64,000 bases of DNA, from NCBI GenBank assembly GCA_005402585.1, contig BIFP01000051.1, positions 1 through 64,000 on the forward strand, written 5' to 3'. Under the pieces are notes generated by a model that saw only the letters and a program-made list of their open reading frames with translations, was not told the DNA's origin and did not search any database. Of the stretch, positions 32,944 through 42,026 are shown in pieces (position 1 is the stretch's first letter; each line of letters opens with the position of its first letter). Made by a program: the position numbers and the translations under genes. This stretch comes from Micromonosporaceae bacterium KJ-029 (GTDB taxonomy: Bacteria; Actinomycetota; Actinomycetes; Mycobacteriales; Micromonosporaceae).

Positions 32944-33348
32944 GTGATCGAGTTCGTGCTGGACAGCCGGTCCAAGGTGAACACCTACGTGCAGCTGGTA
33001 CAGCAGGTGAAACAAGCACTGCGGGTCGGTCTGCTGGTGCCCGGCGACCAGTTGCCGAAGGTCCGTGACGTCGCGCAGTCGCTCGCCATCAACCCGAACA
33101 CGGTGCTCAAGGCGTACCGCGAGCTGGAGATCGAGGGGCTGGCGGAAGGTCGGCCCGGCGTGGGCACGTTCGTCACGGCGACCCTCGCCCGCGGGGCCCT
33201 GGCCGACCAGGCCGAACTGCGCGCCGAGCTGGTGGACTGGGTGCGCCGGGCACAGGCCGCCGGGCTGACCGCCGAGGACGTCACCGCACTGGTGGCGACG
33301 ACGATGCGGGCCACCTTTCCCGCCTCGTTGAAGGAGGAATCCGCATGA
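32944..33348 (+). CDS. GntR-family regulator, YtrA subfamily
   Basis: A 134-residue short GntR protein: winged HTH (LPKVRDVAQSLAINPNTVLKAYRELE) with only a 40-residue tail, the YtrA layout. It starts at GTG 32944. The next gene begins in an ATGA overlap, so it is the first gene of an ABC transporter operon and its probable repressor. Confidence 0.9.
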   Translation: MIEFVLDSRSKVNTYVQLVQQVKQALRVGLLVPGDQLPKVRDVAQSLAINPNTVLKAYRELEIEGLAEGRPGVGTFVTATLARGALADQAELRAELVDWVRRAQAAGLTAEDVTALVATTMRATFPASLKEESA

Positions 33349-34259
33349 GAGGAAGCGGTATGGAGTTGGTGCTGGAGGCCGACGCGCTCGGCAAGAGATA
33401 CGGCAGCAGTTGGGCGCTGCGCGACTGCGCGCTGCGACTGCCGGCCGGCCGGGTCGCCGCGCTCGTCGGGCCGAACGGGGCCGGCAAGAGCACGCTGCTG
33501 CACCTGGCGGTCGGCCTGCTGCGGCCCGACGCCGGGGCGGTCCGGGTCTTCGACCAGGCGCCGTACGGCAACACGAAGCTGCTGGCCGAGATCGGGTTCG
33601 TCGCGCAGGACACCCCGCTGTACCGGGATCTCACGGCGGAGGAGTTGGTCACCCTGGGTGGCAAGCTGAACCGGCGCTGGGACGCCGCCCTGGTCCGCCA
33701 CCGGCTGGCCCAACTCGGTATCCCACCGGGCAAGCCGGTCGGCACGCTCTCCGGCGGTCAGCGTGCCCAGGTCGCGCTCGCCCTCGCGTTGGCCAAGCGT
33801 CCCCGGCTGCTGCTGCTGCTCGACGAGCCGGTGGCCAGCCTGGATCCGCTCGCCCGGCGCGAGTTCATGCAGTCGCTGATGGGCAGCGTCGCCGAGTCCG
33901 GCACGACGGTGCTGCTCTCGTCGCACATCCTCGGCGACCTCGAGCGCGTCTGCGACTACCTGATCGTGCTGCACTCCGCCGAGGTGAAGCTCGCCGGCCC
34001 GGTCGAGGACCTGCTCGACGGACATCGGCAGCTGATGGGCCCCCGTACAGCCGACGACCGATCGATCGCGGGGGTCGCTGCGGTGGTGCGGGCCAGCCAC
34101 ACCGACCGGCAGTCCACCCTGCTGGTACGCACCGACGGCGACCCGATCGACCCGTCGTGGACGGTCCGCGACGTCGACCTGGAGGATCTCATCCTCGCCT
34201 ACCTCACCGACGGCGGGCCGACACGGGCCAGCCACGAGGAGTGGGGGGTTCCGGCATGA
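33345..34259 (+). CDS. ABC transporter ATP-binding protein
   Basis: A 304-residue ATPase. Walker A GPNGAGKST, signature LSGGQRAQ, Walker B LLLLLDEP, and the H-loop SSHILGDLE are all intact. A C-terminal 80-residue extension follows the nucleotide domain. Overlaps the GntR stop (ATGA) and the permease start (ATGA). With the permease it forms a two-gene export-type transporter, cargo unknown; YtrA-controlled transporters often respond to cell-wall antibiotics. Confidence 0.92.
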   Translation: MRGSGMELVLEADALGKRYGSSWALRDCALRLPAGRVAALVGPNGAGKSTLLHLAVGLLRPDAGAVRVFDQAPYGNTKLLAEIGFVAQDTPLYRDLTAEELVTLGGKLNRRWDAALVRHRLAQLGIPPGKPVGTLSGGQRAQVALALALAKRPRLLLLLDEPVASLDPLARREFMQSLMGSVAESGTTVLLSSHILGDLERVCDYLIVLHSAEVKLAGPVEDLLDGHRQLMGPRTADDRSIAGVAAVVRASHTDRQSTLLVRTDGDPIDPSWTVRDVDLEDLILAYLTDGGPTRASHEEWGVPA

Positions 34260-35227
34260 TGTGGTTGGCCTGGCGGCAGCACCGTAAGCAGGCATTGTTC
34301 ACCCTGGTCGGGCTCGCGGTGCTCGCGGGCGTGATGATTCCGACCGGCCTGGCCGTCCGCGGCACCTTCGCGGACCTCGGACTGGCCGACTGCGTCCAGC
34401 AGCAGAACACCGAAACCAAGGATTGCGGGAGAGCCTTCAACGACTTCCACAACCAGTACGACACGTTGCTCCTGGTCGGCATCCTGTTCCTGGTGCTGCC
34501 ACTGCTGGTCGGATTGTTCTGGGGCGCGCCGCTGGTCGCCCGCGAGGTCGAGCAGGGCACCCACCGGTTCGTCTGGACCCAGGGCGTCAGCCGCACGCGC
34601 TGGGCGGTGGTCAAGTTCGGGTTCGTCGGCGCCACGACGCTGGCCGCGGCGGTCGTCTACGGGCTGGGTATGTCCTGGTGGCTGGGTCCGCTGGTGGCCG
34701 GAGGCGGTCGGAGCCGGTTCGAGGTGCTCTTCTTCGACATGCAGGGCGTGGCCCCGGTTGGCTACACCCTCTTCGCGGTCGCGCTGGGCGTCTTCGCCGG
34801 CACCGTCTGGACCCGGATGTTGCCCGCCATGGCCGGCACCCTCGGCGGGTTCGCCGTGGTACGGATCGTGCTGACCGCCGTGGCCCGGCCGCACTACCTG
34901 CCGGCTCGCGAGCACACCTATCCGCTCGTCTCCGCCGCGGGCTTCGACGGGGGCGCGCCGCGGGACGCCTGGGCGCTCTCGGACGGCGTCCGGGACGCCA
35001 ACGGCACGATGGTCGGGCCCGGCGTCCAGGTCTTCTGTCCACCGGGTAGCAATGGGCCCAACGGCGGGCCGTGCGGCGGGGAGTTCGGGGAAGGCGCCTA
35101 CAACTGGCTGCTCTACCAGCCGGCTGACCGGTACTGGCTGTTCCAGGGGATCGAGACCGGCATCTTCGTCGCGCTCGCCGCGCTCCTGCTCTACCTCGCC
35201 GTCCGGCGGGTCCGGCGGATCGCCTGA
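34256..35227 (+). CDS. ABC transporter permease
   Basis: A 323-residue membrane protein with six helices and a large extracytoplasmic segment between the fifth and sixth (about residues 205-290), containing two cysteines (VFCPPGSNGPNGGPCGG) that may pair. Typical ABC-2-type opening MMWLAWRQHRKQ. The gene is translationally coupled to the ATPase. Confidence 0.87.
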   Translation: MMWLAWRQHRKQALFTLVGLAVLAGVMIPTGLAVRGTFADLGLADCVQQQNTETKDCGRAFNDFHNQYDTLLLVGILFLVLPLLVGLFWGAPLVAREVEQGTHRFVWTQGVSRTRWAVVKFGFVGATTLAAAVVYGLGMSWWLGPLVAGGGRSRFEVLFFDMQGVAPVGYTLFAVALGVFAGTVWTRMLPAMAGTLGGFAVVRIVLTAVARPHYLPAREHTYPLVSAAGFDGGAPRDAWALSDGVRDANGTMVGPGVQVFCPPGSNGPNGGPCGGEFGEGAYNWLLYQPADRYWLFQGIETGIFVALAALLLYLAVRRVRRIA

Positions 35228-35236
35228 TCACAGGTC

Positions 35237-35272
35237 CCGATGTCGCCGGGCCGGACGGTCCGGCGACATCGG
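35237..35272. terminator. 13-bp hairpin terminator
   Basis: Positions 35237-35249 pair perfectly with 35260-35272 around a 10-base loop, just after the permease stop and before the convergent GH43 gene end. Probably acts on the plus-strand operon. Confidence 0.75.
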
Positions 35273-35344
35273 CCTCAGCTCGGACCACCGTCCCGCCTGG
35301 CCCCGCCTGGCGTCCGGGCCAGGCGGACACCCTGGTTGCCGTGG

Positions 35345-36919
35345 TCAGTTCCGGTCGGTCGGCACCGGCAGGTAGTCGAACCAGTCGAAGGCGGCACTGC
35401 CCTTCGTGACGTACATTCCGAACACCCGACCGGTGAACCCGGCGGCCACCTCGGTGGACAGGTACCGTCCGTCGAGTTCGGCGAGGACGACGGGACCGTC
35501 GTGGGTCTGCACCTCGAAGCTGACGGTGTCGCACCCGGCGGGACGTACGCCGAAGGGAGCCTCGGGCGACGCGACCTGGTCGGCGGCGGTCGCCGTCGGG
35601 GGGAGCAGGTGGTGGGTCCGGGTGGCGATCGTCAGGGTGACCCCACCGGCCGGCACCCGTTGCTCGGCGAACACCTGACGAAACGGTCCGACCCGGCCGA
35701 GGACCCGCACCGTGCCGTCGGAAACCTCGAGGTCGTAGTGGTGTGCCTCGTCGACGCGCAGCGTCAGGCCGGCCCGCCCGGCGCCCGGGTCGACGTGAAC
35801 GCTGGCCCGGCAGTCGTGGTGCTGCTGGCGGCGGGCGACGACGGTGGCCCCGGCTCGGTCGAGGGTCGTCCCGTCGGCGTGCAGGGTGAGCCAACCGGGG
35901 CGTTCGGTCAGCGACCAACTCTTCTCGGGCCGGCCCCGCGGCGAGATCCAGCCCGGCGCCAGCCCGGCACCGTCGAAGTCGTCCCGGTGGTCGCCCGGAT
36001 CTGGCGGTGCGGCCTGGACCGGCGGGCTGCCGGCGGGAGCGGTCATGACCTCCGCGACCGGGCCGGCCACCGGCCAGCCGTCCACCCACCGCACCGGCAC
36101 CAGAAAGGTCTCGCGGCCCAGCACGTGGTACGGCGGCCACTGCCCCTTGGCGCGGATGCCGAGCAACACCATCCACCAGCTACCGTCAACGGCCTGCACC
36201 AGGTCCGCGTGACCGGTGGCCTGGACCGGCTGGTTCGTACTCCGATGGGTGAGGAACGGGTTGACCGGGCCGGGCTCGAACGGGCCACGGATGTCGCGGG
36301 ACCGGGCGACGGAGACGGCGTGCCCGGTGTGCGTACCGCCCTCGGAGACCAGCAGGTACCACCACTCGCCGATCCGGTACAGGTGCGGGGCCTCGGGGTA
36401 CTGCCCGCCGGTGCCCGACCACATCGGCACCGGGCCTTCGAGGACGGTGCCGGTCGTCGGGTCGATCCGGTAGGACTCGACCCCGGAGACGGTCACCCAG
36501 CAGTCCCCGTTGTCGTCCCAGGCCAGGGAGGGGTCGATGTGGGGCAGGTCGAGGTACACCGGGTCCGACCACGGTCCGGCCGGGTCGGTGGCGGTGACGA
36601 TCAGGTGCCGGCCGATGCTGACGTTGGTGGTGACCATCCAGAACCGGCCGTCGTGGTGGCGGATGGTCGGGGCGTAGACGCCGCCCGAGGCGTCGGCGTC
36701 CGCGGCCAGGTCGAGCTGGCCGGCGCGGTCGAGCACGTTGCCGATCTGCCGCCAGTTCACCAGGTCGCGACTGTGGAAGATGGGTACGCCGGGGAAGTAC
36801 TCAAAGCTTGAGCAGACGAGGTAGTAGTCCTCGCCGACCCGACAGACGCTGGGATCGGGGTGGAAGCCGGGGAGCACCGGATTGCGGTAGGTCTGGGCGG
36901 AGGGTTGGGTCGCGGACAC
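35345..36919 (-). CDS. Glycoside hydrolase family 43 (beta-xylosidase/arabinofuranosidase type)
   Basis: A 524-residue two-domain GH43 enzyme. The five-bladed propeller carries the general base Asp22 (GFHPDPS), the pKa-modulating Asp129 (PHIDPSLAWDD) and the general acid Glu176 (GQYPEAPHL). A C-terminal beta-sandwich (about 330-520) is typical of the xylosidase branch. There is no signal peptide, so it acts on imported oligosaccharides. GTG 36919 overlaps ACTCTCGAAAGT (36918-36929), a LacI-operator-like sequence. Single-gene unit. Confidence 0.88.
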   Translation of the reverse strand: MSATQPSAQTYRNPVLPGFHPDPSVCRVGEDYYLVCSSFEYFPGVPIFHSRDLVNWRQIGNVLDRAGQLDLAADADASGGVYAPTIRHHDGRFWMVTTNVSIGRHLIVTATDPAGPWSDPVYLDLPHIDPSLAWDDNGDCWVTVSGVESYRIDPTTGTVLEGPVPMWSGTGGQYPEAPHLYRIGEWWYLLVSEGGTHTGHAVSVARSRDIRGPFEPGPVNPFLTHRSTNQPVQATGHADLVQAVDGSWWMVLLGIRAKGQWPPYHVLGRETFLVPVRWVDGWPVAGPVAEVMTAPAGSPPVQAAPPDPGDHRDDFDGAGLAPGWISPRGRPEKSWSLTERPGWLTLHADGTTLDRAGATVVARRQQHHDCRASVHVDPGAGRAGLTLRVDEAHHYDLEVSDGTVRVLGRVGPFRQVFAEQRVPAGGVTLTIATRTHHLLPPTATAADQVASPEAPFGVRPAGCDTVSFEVQTHDGPVVLAELDGRYLSTEVAAGFTGRVFGMYVTKGSAAFDWFDYLPVPTDRN

Positions 36920-37492
36920 TCTCGAAAGTCACCCTTCGTCATGTCGGTGGCAGCGGTGACGGCCGCAGTGAGCCAGCCATGTGGATCGATGCTATGCGGT
37001 CCGCGGGCAGCCGTCAGCCGTCGCCCGGGTGCCGAGGCCAGGACGGGTGTAGTGGCGTCGCCGTTGGGCGCCGGTTGGCGGTGTGGCTTGGGTATGCGCC
37101 CGGCCTGCGCTGGTCGGCGTGGGTGTGTTTCCTATATGGCGGGAGGTGGGCGTGAGATCTTGGACAGTTCCCGTTCGCGCGGAACGGGAAGTGTCCAAGA
37201 TCTCGCGTGGACGGGGCACGGTTACCCGATCAAGGTTGGGCGACGAGGCGCTACTCCGGGACGTTCCGCCTCCGGAGCAATGAGGTCTCTGACGGCTGCC
37301 ACGCCAAGATGCGCCGGCATTCCGCGCCTGGGAATTGCGCGTTAATGGAAGGCGTCGGCTGTGTCTTGTATGGTCAGACGCATTATCACCTGCGGGAAAG
37401 CAGCCCGAATCAATCGATTCTCCGGGCGGCGCTCGCGCGTTTCACCGATGGCGTCCTGATGTAACAAAACCCAACAAGGAGAGGGGTGGCGA
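36920..37492. other. 573-base intergenic region
   Basis: No convincing gene on either strand. It holds the long palindrome at 37154-37204, a LacI-like site at its left edge, and the XRE ribosome site GGAGAGGGG at the right edge. Base composition is slightly lower in GC around 37300-37480. Confidence 0.5.
37154..37204. repeat. 51-base near-perfect palindrome
   Basis: Left arm 37154-37176 and right arm 37182-37204 are complementary at 22 of 23 positions around a 5-base centre GCGCG. The single mismatch is a G-G at 37167/37191. Arms contain GATCTTGGACA. Its length and position in a gene-poor spacer fit either a terminator or a dispersed REP/MITE-like repeat. Confidence 0.7.
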
Positions 37493-38374
37493 ATGGCCGA
37501 CGACATGGGATCGACGGTTCCCCGGCGTCAGCTCGGGCGAGCGCTGCGCGAGTTGCGCACGGAGGCGTGCATGACGCTCGACGGTGCGGCCGAGGCGATG
37601 CACTGCAGCCGGCAGAAGATGTGGCGCATCGAGAGCGGACTTGGCCCGGTCCGCGCCCTCGACGTCAAGGCCATGTGTGAGCTGTACGCCGCCAACCCCG
37701 AGCTGACCGGCGCGCTCACCGCCCTGGCCAACGAAACCAAGGCCAAGGGCTGGTGGCACTCGTACGGCGACGCCATCCCCGACTGGTTCGAGATGTACGT
37801 CGGCCTCGAATCCGCCGCCTCCCGGCTCCGAGAGCACGACGACACTCTCGTCCCTGGGCTACTTCAAACACCGGCCTACACGCGTGGCGTCTACCAGAAT
37901 CGCCCGAACATGCCGCCCGACGAGTTGGAAGAGGTTCTGGAGGTCCGCCGTAGGCGACAAGAGATCCTGGTCCGGCGTCTTCCGAAGGCGCCGAAGCTGG
38001 AATGGATCCTGTCCGAGGCGGTGCTGATTCGATGCGTCGGCGGTGCGGCGGTCATGGCCGAGCAACTCGACCGTCTCCTGGAACGTGCCACTCTCCCCAA
38101 CGTGGCGATCCGCGTTCTCCCGCTGTCGGCTGGCGCCCACTACGGTGCGCTGGCCGGGGCCTTCGTCATGCTCGACTTCCCTCCCGGCAACCGTGTGGTC
38201 CCTGATCCGTCCGTGGTGTACAGCGAGTCGGTGACCGGGGCGCTCTACCTCGACAGGCCCGAAGAACTCGCGGTCTACGAAAAGGTGTGGGCGAGCCTCG
38301 TTGGCCTGGCACTCGATGAGGAACAATCAAGAAGGATCATCGGAAAGATCAAGGAAGAGGTCCACCATGGCTGA
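37493..38374 (+). CDS. XRE-family regulator with DUF5753 domain
   Basis: A 293-residue actinomycete regulator. HTH at residues 15-60 (LGRALRELRTEACMTLDGAAEAM, SRQKMWRIESG), then DUF5753 (about 95-285: LVPGLLQTPAYTRGVY, WILSEAVL, IRVLPLSAGAHYG, VYSESVTGALYL). It starts at ATG 37493 and overlaps the DUF397 gene by 8 bases. XRE-DUF5753/DUF397 pairs are multicopy developmental or antibiotic regulators in this phylum. Confidence 0.92.
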   Translation: MADDMGSTVPRRQLGRALRELRTEACMTLDGAAEAMHCSRQKMWRIESGLGPVRALDVKAMCELYAANPELTGALTALANETKAKGWWHSYGDAIPDWFEMYVGLESAASRLREHDDTLVPGLLQTPAYTRGVYQNRPNMPPDELEEVLEVRRRRQEILVRRLPKAPKLEWILSEAVLIRCVGGAAVMAEQLDRLLERATLPNVAIRVLPLSAGAHYGALAGAFVMLDFPPGNRVVPDPSVVYSESVTGALYLDRPEELAVYEKVWASLVGLALDEEQSRRIIGKIKEEVHHG

Positions 38375-38558
38375 CGACCTGCTCGGCGCCGTGTGGCGCA
38401 AGAGCACCCGCAGCGGCGACAACAACGGCAACTGCGTGGAGGTCGCCGAGAACCTGCCCGGCATCGTGGCCGTACGCGACAGCAAGGACCCGGCGGGGCC
38501 GGCCCTCGCCTTCTCGCCCGCGGCCTGGTCCGCCTTCGTTCGGGACGCGAAGCGCTGA
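38367..38558 (+). CDS. DUF397 protein
   Basis: A 63-residue DUF397 protein: VWRKSTRSGDNNGNCVEVA, VAVRDSKDPAGPALAFSPAAWSAF. Partner of the overlapping XRE regulator. Possibly modulates the regulator in an antitoxin-like manner; function is not settled. Confidence 0.93.
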   Translation: MADDLLGAVWRKSTRSGDNNGNCVEVAENLPGIVAVRDSKDPAGPALAFSPAAWSAFVRDAKR

Positions 38559-38874
38559 GCCCAGAGGTCTGACGTCGGGCGTGCTGACCCGCAGGCGCTC
38601 TCGGGCTTGCGGCTGCCGTCCGGGAGGTCGTGCTCGATCCCGGATCGAGCGTGATCTTGCTCGCGTCCGGATCGATCTGCCGCTCCGTCAGCGTGGGTTG
38701 ACGCTCCGTCAACTCATCGAGCAGTGTCATTGACCGCTACGGTTAACACTCTTTAAGATTTGGCTGCCTCGAGGTAACCAACCCGTCCACCCGTACGCCC
38801 GGCCGGCGCTGGCGGCACGACCAGCGCCGGCCGTGGCCGCACGGCGCCGCAACCTGCCAACGGGAAGGCCCTCG
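38559..38874. promoter_or_regulatory. Promoter region of the chitinase gene
   Basis: A hairpin-prone GCTCGATCC-C-GGATCGAGC at 38632-38650 could end the DUF397 transcript. A promoter follows: TTGACC (38730-38735), 18 bases, TAAGAT (38754-38759). Two near repeats of CGCTCCGTCA occur upstream (about 38690-38715). I see no DasR-type site. Confidence 0.55.
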
Positions 38875-40251
38875 ATGTCCTCACCGCGTCCCCGCCCCCG
38901 CTCGGCCCTGGCCGCCGGCCTGCTCGCGCTGGTCACTGCCGGCGCGACCCTCGCCGTGACCCCGACCGCCGCCCAGGCCGTGGTCCTGCCGAACAACTTC
39001 AAGAGCGTCGGCTACATGCCGTCCTGGACCGGCAACGTCAACTCGGTCCAGTACAACAAGCTCACCCACATCAACTACGCCTTCGTGCTGCCCAACAGCA
39101 ACGGCACGCTGCGCCCGGTGGAGAACCCGAGCAAGCTCTCCTCGCTGGTGTCGCTCGGGCGGGCCAACAACGTCAAGGTGTCCATCGCGATCGGCGGCTG
39201 GAACAACGGCGACGACTCCGCCTTCGAGGCGCTCGCCGCCAACGCCGGCACCCGCACCACGTTCGTCAACAGCGTGGTCAGCTTCGTCAACCAGTACGGT
39301 CTGGACGGCGTCGACATGGACTGGGAGTACCCGGACCCGGGCGCCTCGGCCAACAATTTCAGCCTGCTCATGCAGCAGCTCAGCAACGCGCTGCGTCCGC
39401 AGGGCAAGCTGCTCACCGCCGCCGTGGTGGCCGAGGGCTACTACCGCGAGGGCGTACCGACCGCGGTGTTCAACTACGTCGACTTCCTCAACATCATGGC
39501 GTACGACGGCGGCAGTCCACACGCCAACTACGACTGGTCGATCAACGCGGTGAACGGGTGGAAGGCCCGCGGCCTGCCGGCCAGCAAGGCCGTGCTCGGC
39601 GTGCCCTTCTACAGCCGGCCCGGCTACTACACCTACTCGGCGCTGGTCGGCATGGACCCGGCCAACGCCAACCGGGACTGCACCACCGTCGGCGGCGCCC
39701 AGCAGTGCTACAACGGCATCCCGACCGTCAAGCGCAAGACCCAGTGGGCGATGGCCAACGCCGGCGGGATGATGAACTGGGAACTCACCCAGGACACCAC
39801 CGGCTCCACCTCGCTGGTCAGCGCGATCTACGACACCGTCATGGGTGGTACGCCGCCGCCGAGCGGCCGGACCGGCCAGATCACCGGGATCGCCGGCAAG
39901 TGCGTGGACGTCGCCGCCGCCGGCACCGCCAACGGCACCGCGATCCAGCTCTACACCTGCAACGGCACCGCCGCGCAGCGCTGGACCGTCAGCAGCGACA
40001 GTACGCTGCGGGCCCTCGGCAAGTGCATGGACGTGACCAGTGCCGGCACCGCCAACGGCACCACGATCCAGCTCTGGGACTGCAACGGCACCGGCGCCCA
40101 GGTCTGGCAGGCCCAGTCCAACGGCACCCTGCGCAACCCGGCGTCGAACAAGTGCCTGGACGCCACCGGCAACAGCTCCGCCGACGGCACCCGGCTGCAG
40201 ATCTGGGACTGCTTCGGCGGCGCCAACCAGGTCTGGCGCCTGCCGGCCTGA
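38875..40251 (+). CDS. Secreted GH18 chitinase with ricin B-type lectin domain
   Basis: A 458-residue secreted chitinase. Signal peptide at 1-35. GH18 barrel (about 42-330) with catalytic DGVDMDWEYP (acid Glu151) and YVDFLNIMAYDGG. A C-terminal ricin-type beta-trefoil (about 335-458) has three QxW-type repeats (AAQRWTV, AQVWQA, NQVWRLPA) for carbohydrate binding. GGGAAGG precedes ATG 38875. Degrades chitin of fungal walls or arthropods. Confidence 0.92.
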   Translation: MSSPRPRPRSALAAGLLALVTAGATLAVTPTAAQAVVLPNNFKSVGYMPSWTGNVNSVQYNKLTHINYAFVLPNSNGTLRPVENPSKLSSLVSLGRANNVKVSIAIGGWNNGDDSAFEALAANAGTRTTFVNSVVSFVNQYGLDGVDMDWEYPDPGASANNFSLLMQQLSNALRPQGKLLTAAVVAEGYYREGVPTAVFNYVDFLNIMAYDGGSPHANYDWSINAVNGWKARGLPASKAVLGVPFYSRPGYYTYSALVGMDPANANRDCTTVGGAQQCYNGIPTVKRKTQWAMANAGGMMNWELTQDTTGSTSLVSAIYDTVMGGTPPPSGRTGQITGIAGKCVDVAAAGTANGTAIQLYTCNGTAAQRWTVSSDSTLRALGKCMDVTSAGTANGTTIQLWDCNGTGAQVWQAQSNGTLRNPASNKCLDATGNSSADGTRLQIWDCFGGANQVWRLPA

Positions 40252-40261
40252 CCTCGACGGT

Positions 40262-40290
40262 CCCGTCCACGCCGGACCGGCGTGGACGGG
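40262..40290. terminator. Bidirectional 13-bp hairpin terminator
   Basis: CCCGTCCACGCCG (40262-40274), loop GAC, and its exact complement (40278-40290), between the convergent chitinase and methyltransferase gene ends. Confidence 0.82.
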
Positions 40291-40319
40291 GCCAGCCCAC
40301 GTCCCGCCGACCAGCATCG

Positions 40320-41108
40320 TCAGCGGGTCCGGCCGACCAGCATCGTGACCCGGATGTCTTCGCGGAATCGGGTCTCGGGGTGCAGGGCGCGGCGAATCCG
40401 CGCGGCGAACTCCGACCGCTGCTCCGGCGGGGGCAGGGTGTCGACGGACAGGACGGAGTAGACGCCGCCGACCAGCTCGTCGAGGCTCATCTCGCCGGTG
40501 TGGTCGACAGTGGTCTGGTCGACGTCGTAACCGGCGGCGACGAGACTGTCCCGGTACCGCCGCTGGCTGGCAGCGTCAGTGCCACAGGTCCGGGTGAGTT
40601 CGACACCGCGCCACTGCTCCAGAACTCCGCGCAGCGCGCGGGACCAGGCGGTGTCCTGGAGCCACAGCGGTGTCCCGTTGGTCACCACGGCCACGCCACC
40701 ACCCTTGCGGAACAGCGGACCGAGCCGGGGGAGCAGGGTGTCGTGGTCCATCCAGTGCAGGGCCTGCCCGATGGTGACCGCCCCGACCGTCCCACCACCG
40801 AGCAGTGCGCCGAGCGCGGGCACGTCGACGTCGGCGCCGAGCAGCCAGCTGACGTTGTCGACCTGCTGCGCCCTGGCCGTTCGGCGGGCGAGCACCAGCA
40901 TGTCGGGCTCCGGATCGACGCCCACCACCGCCCGCACCCGTGCCGCGATCGGCAGAGCCAGCTGGCCCGTACCGCAGCCGAGATCGACGACTGTGTCGTT
41001 CGGCGTCAGCGCGAACGCGTCCGCCAACGCGTCGACGACGGCAGGCGGGTAGCCACGCCGGTACCGTTGGTAGAACTCGGCCACCTCGCCACCGAAACCC
41101 AGGTCCAT
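40320..41108 (-). CDS. Class I SAM-dependent methyltransferase
   Basis: A 262-residue methyltransferase: motif I VVDLGCGTGQLALPIA, acidic VVGVDPEPDM, and a UbiE/Methyltransf_11-like order. ATG 41108 begins MDLGFGGEVAEFYQRYRRGYP, a common opening in actinomycete small-molecule methyltransferases. Substrate unknown. Confidence 0.85.
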   Translation of the reverse strand: MDLGFGGEVAEFYQRYRRGYPPAVVDALADAFALTPNDTVVDLGCGTGQLALPIAARVRAVVGVDPEPDMLVLARRTARAQQVDNVSWLLGADVDVPALGALLGGGTVGAVTIGQALHWMDHDTLLPRLGPLFRKGGGVAVVTNGTPLWLQDTAWSRALRGVLEQWRGVELTRTCGTDAASQRRYRDSLVAAGYDVDQTTVDHTGEMSLDELVGGVYSVLSVDTLPPPEQRSEFAARIRRALHPETRFREDIRVTMLVGRTR

Positions 41109-41237
41109 GGCCCCAGCATGTCCAGCCGGACCACCGCCGAACACGGCGTTCTGCTCACAGCATGCCTTCCGCCTCCTCGGCCGGCGAATTCGCGCCACGC
41201 CGCCTTCGTGACAGGCAAGCCTGGACGAGCAGGGCTG

Positions 41238-41420
41238 TCAGTCGGTGCCGGTGAGCGCGTCGGCGAGGCGGTCGAGTGCGGCGGTGAAGTCGCCGGGGGG
41301 GGCAGGTGACCGAAGCCGAGTCGGAACAGCCGGTCGTGCTCGCCGAACCAGGAGGCGCAGCGGCGGCGCGGTGCTCTCGGCCAGGTCGTAGCGCACCGGG
41401 AGGTCGATCAGCGTGGTCAT
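41238..41420 (-). pseudogene. C-terminal fragment of a PLP-dependent aminotransferase-like gene
   Basis: Coding-like reading is split between two frames: WFGEHDRLFRLGFGHLP in one, and GDFTAALDRLADALTG in the other, joined across an 8-G tract (41294-41303 region, plus strand). Nine Gs would restore one frame. The pattern resembles the C-terminus of a MocR-like or class I/II aminotransferase, and the rest of the gene is absent. It is a remnant; whether the frameshift is real or a sequencing error cannot be told. Confidence 0.5.
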
Positions 41421-41440
41421 CGGACTGCCCGCGAAGGTGG

Positions 41441-41821
41441 TCATTGGTCCATGGCTCGGTCGGACTCGCTGCGAAGAACACAGAACTCGTTGCCTTCCGG
41501 GTCGGCGAGGACCGCCCAGCCAGAGCCGTCAGGATTCCGGTGATCGGCGACAAAGGTGGCACCGAGGCCCAGCAGCCGTTCCACCTCCTGCTCACGCGAG
41601 GTCTCAGGGCGCAGGCACAGATGGATCCGGTTCTTGATCTTCTTGGACTCGGGCACCTGGTTGAAGTACAGCACCGGACCCTCCGCCAGCAGCACCTGAG
41701 TCTCCGGGTCACCCGGTTTGTCCTCCGGATGCAGTGGACGGCCAGTCACCCTGCTCCAGAACCGGGCCAGCTCGTAGGCATCCGCACAGTCAATCGCCAC
41801 GTTCTGCAACACCGAAACCAT
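41441..41821 (-). CDS. VOC-family protein
   Basis: A 126-residue single VOC domain: ELARFWSRVTGRPL, IHLCLRPE, LADPEGNEFCVLRS. GGAAGG lies before ATG 41821 at good spacing. No partner gene. Likely a glyoxalase/bleomycin-resistance-like fold protein of unknown ligand. Confidence 0.85.
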   Translation of the reverse strand: MVSVLQNVAIDCADAYELARFWSRVTGRPLHPEDKPGDPETQVLLAEGPVLYFNQVPESKKIKNRIHLCLRPETSREQEVERLLGLGATFVADHRNPDGSGWAVLADPEGNEFCVLRSESDRAMDQ

Positions 41822-42026
41822 GCGCGCAAGCCTTCCTGACTCCCACCCCGGACGCCACCGGGTTGCGCTCAGCCTTCGCGCACACAGCCCAGGCGCACGG
41901 CAGCGCCCTCGATACACGCCTGCCCTGCGAGCAGGGCTTCTGACCCACAGCCAACCCCACAACGGACATAGGCTCCCGGACCGCCCGCAGGCGGCGTAGG
42001 GTTGGATTGGCGAAGGGGGGTTGCCG

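Noticed and set aside
36920-37492. Small genes in the spacer before the XRE regulator
   Set aside because: Several short frames exist on both strands, but none has a ribosome site or protein-like composition, and the long palindrome interrupts them.
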